Position numbers and translations under genes: made by a program. DNA of 64,000 bases from Mansonella perstans. Taxonomy: Eukaryota; Nematoda; Chromadorea; Rhabditida; Onchocercidae. Positions 55,501 to 64,000 of this stretch are shown here, piece by piece. Each line of letters starts with the position of its first letter. The first letter of the stretch is position 1. Below the pieces are notes generated by a model, which ran no database searches, was not told the origin of the DNA, and was given only the letters and a program-made list of their open reading frames with translations. The stretch is from assembly GCA_037074765.1 (NCBI GenBank), contig JBAMDO010000109.1, positions 62,001 through 126,000 on the forward strand, written 5' to 3'.

Positions 55501-58500
55501 CATACCGGAAAGCTTTACCACGAAAGGTAGTGCATAGTCGCAACCATCCTTTTTATTAAGAAGAAAAACATATCAACGGTATAACCAAATTAAATATGAC
55601 TGTAGTTCGAGATCTCACGTTATAGAAACTAATCTATGATAGCAAGCTAGTCAAGTATAAAAGAAATAAATACAGGAAGCATAAGTGAATGGCTCTCAAT
55701 GACCCACTGGAATGTTCCAATAAGTACCAAGATGAATTTTCCGTAAAATGAATTATATTCGTTAGATTCCGAATTTATTCTTAGCTATAATATTATTTCA
55801 TATAGGAATATGAAAAACTTCATTTATTCTTCATAATTATCTAAAGAATTCAAAACTACCTCTGTCAATCATCCTCTCAGGATTTAGAGGTCAATCTCAT
55901 CCAAATGAAATAATACTACAGTTAAAAACAAATTCAGAAAAATAATATCGAAGAGCGAATCAAAATTTTCTTGGTTTTCCCGGCACAAATTTTTTTCTCT
56001 TTTTTCTGTATTAAAACATGCTAGTTTACAAGGTGAAATCAAGCTCCATGATTTTAAAATTTAATTCAAATCCCAACAAACTGCGCTCTTCAACTTGAAA
56101 GAATTTCTTAAAACGATCAGAATTTTAAGTTAGTGCACCAAGATTTCACTGGAATATCCGGAAGATGTTTAATTGAAACATACAACTAGAGGAGATAAAA
56201 AAATAGCTTACCGCAACTGAACGTAATTTCCTGGGAACAGTGCGTCAGTATTACTTTTGTCATTAAGCAGGCGGCCCTTCCACCATTCGCCATTCCTTTG
56301 ATCTGTGACTATTATTATATCACCAGCTTTAAATGACAATTCATCATCATGCTGCGCCTGATAATCATATAAGGCTTCCGCCTTCAATTCATTTCCACCC
56401 AAGACTTCCACATAATTACCCGGAAACCAACCAACTTTTTTAGCTCCACTGTCGGAAACAATCTGTAAAAATGTTACTTCAACATTTATATGTGAGACTG
56501 AAGTTGGAACTCGAACTGAACAGTAAACTGTCCTTTACCCTTCTGTACTTTAGCTAGCACCAATCACTCGACAAAATTCAGAAAAATGATTTTTGTTGTT
56601 ACTAACTTCAAGATTTACCTTTCCTTAGAAAATCTTTTCGCTTTTCAGGATTCTGTTTGACTCCTCACTTTCTCCTTTTCTATTTACTATAAAAACCATG
56701 AATATCATTGCCGTTTGTCATTGCCGGAATTTCCGGCTCACAATGCTAACACAGAGAAAGAAAATGGGAGTGAGCGGGCTGGAAAATTCTAGAAAGAAAT
56801 GTACAACTTGCCTCGCCTTGCCACCAACCAGAAGATGATTTGCTTTGGATTTTTATTATATCACCAACTTTCAATGATAGCTGATTTTCCGTCGTGGCTT
56901 CAAAATCAGCAATAGCTCTGCCTGCACCAAAGTCTGCACCTTCAAAATCTGCTTTCGTCGACTTATTCACAACAAAGCTTGATAAGGAAAGTGGTTATTT
57001 TCAAGAAAAAGAGATGATTGAAACATTTTCAAGAACAACAAATCCTACCTGAGTGCGATACATCACCCAAAGAAGGCGGACATTTTTGCACATAATTTGC
57101 AGGAAAAATTCCCATTTTTCCATTACAACTTCCTTTCCACCATTCGTTGATTGCTTCTGTAACAAAAATACGATCGCCCGCATGCAAATCGAGATCTGTT
57201 GGTTCCACTGCTTGGAAATCATACAGTGCCACATACCATTCGCCTGATGTCGATTCGGCCGGTGTTTCTACTACATGATTAAATAACGATACGATTAAAG
57301 AAAAGAAACCAACTTGAAAGAGCGTTTTTTCAAAGCACGCATGTGAATCAAAATCCCATTGTACTTGTGTTTCATAATAAAAAGCAAAGGATTAAAAAAC
57401 CAACCTGCAACAGCATCATATACTGCATCAGCTGTAGGAGTAGATGAAGGTGCAGAAGCATCTTTTCCGATGGGCTCTTCTGACTTTTCAACCTGATCTT
57501 TTGTCAAATTGTCTTTTAAATCGGCCTTAGTATCTCCACCTGACATTGAAACGTATGACTTTGGAAACCAACCAACTGAGCCAGATTTATTACGACCCTG
57601 AAAAATACAATACTCAACATCAATGTTGAAATCGCAAAAATTTTAGATTTAAATCACAAAATAAGTATTCCGTAATATTTCAAATCTGTAATTTTACTGG
57701 CAGCTGAATTTTTCTCCATTCTCTCCCGATCTAATATTTGTATTGATAATTCTTTTTATGCTGACTCAATACTGATATATCCAAATTTCAAAAAAAATTA
57801 AAAAAAATCAAACAGAAAAATTAAAAATTGAACTTGACTCAACGCAGTTTTATCGCTGTATAATTCGGTAGTTCTGATGCGCAGATTACTTATCTTCATT
57901 CATGTCACGGAAAATTTCTGACCATTTTCAGCAGAAACATTAATTATATATTCGTTACTTAACACCTGACCTTCCAACGCATTTCCAGTTGTTCTAGGAT
58001 TTCGATTGTATCTCCTTTTGAAAAACTCAACTCATTATCATTTCTCGCCTTCCACTGATACAATGCAACTGCTGCTCCCAGAACCGGTAACTCATTTCCT
58101 TTCTCTAGAAAGAAAAATGAATAACATCAAGTTAAGTAATACAATAATCCGTTGAAAATACAAATGAATTGAATTAAATCTAGCGTTCCATTTTCGATGG
58201 ATAAAACATTAACATAGAATGTCACGAAAAACAACCGCAAAGCTTGATAACGAGCAATTATATTAAAGTGAACAGTATATACCCGGCGGCGAAGCACTGG
58301 AAAAACCGGAAGTTGATTTAACAGCCGATGCCGCCGGTTCCTCTACAATGCTCTGCAATGGTTCACTTGATGGAGAAGTTGCAACAGATGATATTGTCTG
58401 CGGCGGCTGAAACAGAGTATATCTGGAATTCTGATTCAATTAATCTACTAAATAAATAATGGTAGAGTATAAAAACCGAACACTAGTGAACTACATGAGC

Positions 58501-61500
58501 AGCTTAATGTATTACCTGCGTAGGAACGGCACAGGCAAGTGCCATCGGTTCGGCAAATGCTACAGGGAACCACCCGACTTTGTCGCGCATCTGACCAGCT
58601 AACCAGCCCGGTTCCGCGGCATGATTTTCAAATGCAAGGATGACATCTCCTGGTTGGAAGCTAAGTTCGTCATCTGCAAATCCTAATCAGAATCTCGCAA
58701 AAGTAATGACAAACTAAAGACATGGTGGTACGTGATATATGAAAAAAAAAATATAGGCAAATGAACAAAAAGTGAAAGCTTTTAAAAAATGCACCTGAAC
58801 GTGCAGTGAATTCATATAGTGCACGATATTTCACTGCGCCGGTAGCACCATTTCCCTTCGGTAATGAACTACTGGGTACGGAAAACTGCTGCACTGTTCC
58901 GTTTGTAACGCTTTCTAAAAATCGAAAACTTTTAAATATCTTTAATCCATAGAATTCATAAAAAACAAAATAGCACGATAATTCATATTTGATAAAGACG
59001 AACTATTAGTTGTAAACCATACTCGACTCAAGTGATGGAGATTTGTTAACTGAATGATTCGACAGAGATGTTGTCACAGCATTCGGCACAATACCATTTT
59101 GCCCAGAAACTATGGCATTTACTTTCGGTTTCAAATTTTTGATCTGTTCGTATAGCTGAGAATGCAGCGTCGAAAGTTGAGTCAATTTCAAGGTGTCTTC
59201 ATTAAATTCTTCCGCTTTCTAAAACTAATTCCTTTTGCAACTATAAAGAATTTTAAAAAATCTGACAAAACAATAGTAAAAACGATATTACCTTGGTAAC
59301 CAGTTGTTGCTGAACCTTTGCTCGTTCATTCGCATCCTTTAACTGCTGATTCAGAACAGATAACTGGGCAATTAAGGATTGCTTTGTATTCTTTGCTAGT
59401 TCAAGATCTTCGGCCTTTTGCGCTCTATTACGACATTCAACCTGCATTTGCAGGCTTTCGTGTGCCAGTCGTTCATACTGTACGCTCAACTGAAATTCAA
59501 TTAGCATTTTCTATTTTGATAAATATTAAAATTCTTGAATCTCCTAAAAGTCAATCCAGAACTCTGAGAACAGAAACGAAGAGCTCTGAACACCTGAAAT
59601 AAACACCTTTTGCTAAGTATGGTATTTCCACAAATTTTTGGAACTTCAGAGAATTTCATATTGAATACAAGGAAATTTACTTGTTGCTTCGTTATCTCCA
59701 GTGATCGAATCTTTTCTGCTTTTTCATCACGTTTCACTTTCATTGATTCTATTTCTTTCGTTATACAAACAATTAGATCCCTTGCCTGTAAAATAACTAA
59801 AACTGAAATGAAGAATATAAGCAATACAGCTAACGACTGTTTAGAAGAGATACGCAAAAATATGCAAAAACTAGATGTGAATATGAAAGGAGACAGGAGT
59901 CACAAAAACATTAAACTTACATAAAATATGAGTTAACTAATCTCCTAACTGAATATAGAGAAAGGGACATGTAAATATCTCGACACATGCCACATCGCAT
60001 TTTGCAGTGCACAAAAGTATGTTTTTCATTACAAAACAGCAATTGATAGATAGTAAAATGTAAAAAGCAACAAAAAAGCATGTGCAAAATACATGTATAA
60101 TGTTAGTGTTCAATTCTGTCGACTTTTCATCGAGAGCTTGAAGCTGAAAGGATAAACTTTTCTGACGTTGCTGTCGTTCCAGGGTACTGTCCACTTCATT
60201 TTGACGTTGTGCCTGAAATTTTGCAGAACTTTGTTGATGACGACGATAATCTTCCCTTCCTTTTACCCCAGTCAATCTTACATTTTAGAACAATGTGTTT
60301 GCAATAACATGCGGAAAATTTCCACATTCAAATCATTTGTTAGTCTAACTCCATAGGTTATCTTACTTTGATCTCTCGAATTCGTATAGCGTTCAAATCA
60401 GCTTTGCGCTGCCTTTCCATTTCCTTCCTAGCTTTCTCTTTTTCTGCCAAAATACGTTTTTCTTCTGCTATACGGGCTTCTTCGCGTTTCTGCTCACGTT
60501 CTAATTCCACTTCGCGTTCCGCCTGACGTTTCCTCTCAGCCTCCTCTCTTTCTCGTACCCTTTTTTCTGCCATTTCTCGTTCTTTCTTTTCAGATTCTGC
60601 ACGACGTCGTTCTTCCTAAAAATGTAATAAAATGGTTACGTGACACCACAAACTCTTTAAAAAAATTCACCATCCCAAAAAAGTTTCAACTGTCAATTAA
60701 AGTAAAAACCTCTTCACGTAATGCCTGACGACGCCGATCCAATTCTGCCTGCCCACGATCGTAATTATCGCGACGCTTGTCTTCAAATGTTTTCGGTATT
60801 TGAATTTTTTGTGCAGGTGGTGCACTGGGATCAAGTACTGGTGAATCGGAAACGGAACGTGAACAGTGAGTTGCTAACTCAGGCGGGAGAGTTTTCGGAA
60901 GCAAATACCCAGCCTAAAAATAAGAGGAAAATACAAGTAATTAAACTGTTTGTGAGAACAGTACTGAGAATATACCTAACCAAGTCATAAGGTACTGAGA
61001 AGTAAAAAAACTAATACCTTGACTGAATCAATCAGATGCATGGCAACACAAAATTCTTCTACGCTAAGCCTTCCATCCTTATTATAATCTGATAAATTCC
61101 AGATTTCAGCTAAAACAGAATTCGGCAACTGGCTTTGTGCCAAAATATTTCTGAAACAAATACCTCATATAAGGAAATGGAGTTTTGCAGAATTATTATT
61201 ATTTTTTTTTAAAGTAATTGAAGTTAAAGTCTTTAAGAACCAACAGAACACAATATATAATACTCGGAATGTCCCTCAAACGATTACCTTGCATGAACCC
61301 CACTGAGTGATCCAATCCTGCTTTTGTCGAGCTGATTGAATTGCTGACAATATTTCAATTTGTTATGATGCGGAACGGTCCAATCACCTTGTACCTTTCC
61401 CGAAGTCATCAAATTTGGCGAAGTAGTTGATGGAACTGCACCATAAGTCAGTACTGGCCTAATCACTGACGTCTGTGCAATCAGTGGAGAAAATGGTGGA

Positions 61501-62049
61501 GTCATCACTACTGCAGGCTGTAAAAAACAGGTCAGAAATGACAGATAACAATCGCTATATAATGCAGCAATTAGGGAATTTCATTTCATTCGAAATTTAA
61601 GCTGTAATTCAGAAACAATCCAAAAACTTAGCAGAAAAAAATCCAAGCAAAATACCTTTAAAGAGGCCGGAAGACTGGGTGGTAACGTTGCTCCGGCTAA
61701 TACTGCACGAATCAAATGCATAGCAATCGAAAATTCAATTCGGTCCATTTTGCCATCCTACAAAATTTTCCGACTTTACAAAAAAGAACACCAAAATTAT
61801 GGGTACTCTTGAAGCAATTAAATTAAAATGAATCCAATTAGTACTTCGAACTAGAAAAAACGCCCTTACCTTACTGAAATCAGCTAAATGCCACACCTGA
61901 GCCAGAACTGCTGCTGAAAGGCCAGATTTCATAAATAAGGGCCGCGCCTGTTCACCAGAAACGAATCCATTTATTGGATTAAGGGACGAGAATTGAATAT
62001 CATTTTCTAACATTTCCGCTTCAGTTATTACCCACGGCGTATCACTCAT
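48794..62049 (-). CDS. itsn-1: Intersectin, with long-form DH-PH-C2 exons
   Basis: Intersectin is an endocytic scaffold linking clathrin-coat and dynamin machinery to actin; its long form is a Cdc42 exchange factor. The start is ATG 62049 (MSDTPWV), three bases after a TTTACAG acceptor. Eighteen exons down to 56208 give two EH domains, a coiled coil and five SH3 domains, about 1,030 residues ending NYVQLR TAA. Eleven more exons on the same strand (48794-52568) encode DH, PH and C2, giving about 1,560 residues for a long form. The PH domain ([34 protein letters not shown]) and C2 end resemble vertebrate intersectin-L specifically. The exon that would join SH3-E (phase 2) to the DH linker (phase 0) was not found. 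One intron uses a GC donor. An alternative reading is two adjacent genes. Confidence 0.92.
52569..56207. other. Intron between intersectin SH3-E and DH exons
   Basis: About 3.6 kb with few homopolymers compared with other introns here. It holds several short open frames on both strands, for example 53362-53523 plus (after a TTCCAG acceptor, with [15 protein letters not shown] and a stop) and 53664-53738 minus ([17 protein letters not shown] between TACAG and GTATTG). None could be linked in phase to the intersectin exons or to a recognised family. It could hold an unfound linker exon, a nested gene or chance frames. Confidence 0.3.
56208..58914 (-). other. itsn-1: Intersectin SH3 domains A to E
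   Basis: Exons about 58795-58914, 58516-58673, 58283-58406, 57971-58104, 57405-57597, 57049-57270, 56812-56977 and 56208-56462. Each SH3 shows an ALYD-like start and a GWFP or IFP-NYV end: A ([12 protein letters not shown] to [10 protein letters not shown]), B ([12 protein letters not shown] to VGWFPKSYV), C ([11 protein letters not shown] to GIFPANYVQ), D ([12 protein letters not shown] to [10 protein letters not shown]), E ([12 protein letters not shown] to LFPGNYVQL). The usual partners are dynamin, synaptojanin and N-WASP. The reading frame ends at TAA 56208, which overlaps a GTAAGC donor. Confidence 0.94.
59023..60615 (-). other. itsn-1: Intersectin central coiled coil
   Basis: Exons about 60367-60615, 60093-60212, 59681-59785, 59292-59489 and 59023-59218. 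The first is a long [16 protein letters not shown] helix, then [32 protein letters not shown] and [20 protein letters not shown]. In other intersectins this region dimerises and binds Eps15. One exon end (60093) had to be placed at a GTATTT donor after the frame was tested; the obvious AAG/GTCGAC donor gives a stop. Confidence 0.85.
60710..62049 (-). other. itsn-1: Intersectin EH domains 1 and 2
   Basis: Exons about 61870-62049, 61656-61757, 61288-61517, 61018-61150 and 60710-60913. EH1 reads [20 protein letters not shown] then EFSIAMHLI, with the calcium-type loop [15 protein letters not shown]2 reads [20 protein letters not shown] then EFCVAMHLI, with loop [13 protein letters not shown]. 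Both have the W-L-D core that binds NPF motifs of endocytic adaptors. The linker between them is Ser/Thr/Pro-rich. EH2 is followed by the charged start of the coiled coil. Confidence 0.94.
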
Positions 62050-62052
62050 CGT

Positions 62053-63780
62053 CTGTAAAAATAAACAAATGAAAAGAAAAAGTAAACTAAAATCTAATTT
62101 TCGAAATTGCATTCACCGACTTCGTGCATTGTAAAAAGATTTCAAAAAAAAAAAAAAAAAAAAGAAAAAAAAAGATCCGTTAGAACTAAACAGTACAAAA
62201 AATTGCATGAAGCAAATTATTTACAAAAACAAATCATAACGGAAATATGAATCACAATGAAATTTTATACATACATCTAACCCTTTCTGCACATTAATAG
62301 TCTTAAAAAAATGGAGCAAATGCAACCATTTACGCCTAAACGAAATAAACCTGAAAAAAAAAAGCAGTTTAATTATTCATCAGAAAACTATATCATGTCC
62401 GATCCGATATAGCTCTAACTGTTTGAAAGTGACCAACAATGCTAGTTGCCAAATGATTTCCATTTAGTCCATTTGTAACATATTGCTCTTTCCATAATTC
62501 TACAAGTTTTTCTTTGAATTCAAAAAAGAAAGAACAGTAATGGCAAGAGCTACTCTACCTCTCTGGAAAACAATGATCATTTTTCATCAGGACGTATTCA
62601 TTCTCTTCCTCTCCATTTCGATTCCATCGAAAAGTAAAAGATGTTTACAAAGCCTTTTTTCAACAAATTTATTAGCTGGCAATTATATGATTATTTTTTT
62701 TTTTTTTCAATCTGTTTATTTGTCCACGTTTTCCACGTCAATATGAAATGAAAAAATATTGACAAATAGTATAGATAGAATTTGTATAACAAATTGTACA
62801 GAAGAAAATGTTGACAAATGTATATAGCGAACTTATTCATCATTTCTGCTCCATTTTCACCACCTTTTTTTCATTCCATCCCTAACGAGTAAGTGTTGAT
62901 CGAAAGCTAAACTCTAATAATCTAAATGAGGTAAATAATACCAATGATAATAAGACATATTCACAATATTTTTCGAATTATCTTAACCTATCTCCCGTGC
63001 CATAGGTTTAATACTTTTTGATTCATTCCGTCTATCCGCATTTCTCACAACTAGGAACAACTATCGTCTCATCTATATTTTATACACGTCTGTTCAGCTA
63101 TATTTTTCATCGTTTATTAACTGTTTAAGTAACATCATGATGCGTAACCTAGATTTCATACTTCCTCTACGTCAAAGACGTAAAATCAAAAATACGAACA
63201 CGCAATACACGCACGCGTCAATTTCTAACGTTATTTTCGGTTGTTCCCATATCTTAAATTATTTTCTATCTTATATGAAATTATGCTATATGTTAGAAAA
63301 AAATTCTATAATCCTTAAATTTTAATCATAAAATTTTCCTGTACACGTTTTGGAAATATCGAAATGTATGAGTATTATTATATGTAGGCATTAAGTAATA
63401 AATACGTTCAAATAAATATATTTAAAAATTTTAAACAACAAATGTTTTTCATTTATATTTGATAATTGTATAATAAATGATTTGATCATTTGATAGAAAT
63501 TTTCGAAAATTTTACACAATTAAAAGATATTTCTAAATGATATCAATGCTCTCATTTGATAATAATAAAAATTTGATGACCTAACAATGATTTAGTTCAT
63601 CTAATTTTGTAAAACATGACCTTGTATGACGTCATCAGCAAAGAGGGAGGAAATTTTTTGAAAAGTAAATATTACTGTTGGTAGGGAATTAAATTGAGCT
63701 AAGAAACAATAGATATTAAAATAAACCATTAAGCTACGAGATCGTTGTGCGGATTTCTCGGCAACTCTAACTCAAAAGTG
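62053..63780. promoter_or_regulatory. Upstream region of intersectin
   Basis: No coding sequence was recognised. The TTTACAG acceptor just before the start codon shows the mRNA begins either in an upstream untranslated exon or by spliced-leader addition. An A run occurs at about 62143-62162. Confidence 0.4.
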
Positions 63781-63790
63781 CTTGATGCAT

Positions 63791-63900
63791 GAATGTGTGT
63801 ATGTGTGTGTGTATGTATGTGTGTGTGTGTGCGTGTGTGTATATATGTGTATGTGTGTATGTGTATGTATGTTATGTGTGTATATATATGTGTGTGTATG
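63791..63900. repeat. TG/TATG microsatellite
   Basis: Interrupted TGTG, TATG and TATATG units over about 110 bases near the right edge. Reading frames across it encode only Cys/Val/Tyr or His/Thr repeats. Confidence 0.95.
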
Positions 63901-64000
63901 CTTGCTTACAGGATATATTATTTGCAAAAAAAAAAACGTTAAAGAAGGAAAGGAAAGGAAAAGGAGAAGGGTTGGCAAGAATTGGTCGATAATAATGTAG

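Noticed and set aside
59501..59680. Continuation of the minus-strand frame through an intersectin intron
   Set aside because: Good donor and acceptor pairs bracket it, and the coiled-coil pattern is restored only after splicing.
63772..64000. ORFs made of His/Thr or Cys/Val repeats
   Set aside because: They are translations of the TG microsatellite.

Overview
The window looks like nuclear DNA of a nematode, most likely a spirurid or filarial type. The DNA is very AT-rich. Genes are split into many 60-300 bp exons with TTTCAG/TTTTAG-type acceptors, introns are rich in homopolymers and microsatellites, and the proteins are typical animal proteins. The species is inferred, not proven. All five confidently supported genes lie on the minus strand, so the window reads from right to left.

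From the left edge: (1) the 5' end of an M14 zinc carboxypeptidase of the E/D/N type (214-941), which runs off the window. (2) About 4.4 kb of AT-rich DNA with one doubtful ORF. (3) A five-exon ONECUT transcription factor (5380-12920) with a CUT domain, a ONECUT-type homeodomain and a long polyglutamine tail; its exon lengths sum to an exact 529-codon frame. (4) A giant gene of about 64 exons (14454-40765) for a single-pass membrane protein of about 3,570 residues. Its order is signal peptide, C-type lectin, LDLa, CUB x3, sushi, EGF, two discoidin domains, HYR x2, SEA-like plus ephrin-receptor-like cysteine repeats, 14 EGFs, LamG/pentraxin, a second HYR/sushi/SEA-like/cysteine-repeat block, EGF x2, TM and a short acidic tail. 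This matches the Drosophila Uninflatable type. (5) About 5 kb of gene-poor DNA. (6) erlin (45806-48434), an ER SPFH protein whose nine exons give an exact 318-codon frame. (7) intersectin (48794-62049), with two EH domains, a coiled coil and five SH3 domains, followed on the same strand by DH, PH and C2 exons. (8) About 2 kb of upstream DNA with a TG microsatellite at the right edge.

Two genes bear on membrane and surface biology (the Uninflatable-like receptor and intersectin). Intersectin and erlin are separated by only about 360 bp in the same orientation and could share an operon. Nothing in the window shows that the genes form one pathway.

The most interesting observations are: a TAA stop built into the splice donor after intersectin SH3-E, which would act as a short/long isoform switch; two GC-AG introns; a repeated SEA-like/cysteine-repeat module in the giant receptor; a 64-bp duplication over an exon boundary; an EGF-exon relic in an intron; the homeobox polyQ tract; and a palindrome carrying AATAAA on both strands downstream of erlin. 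Exon boundaries were read by eye and may be off by one to three bases.
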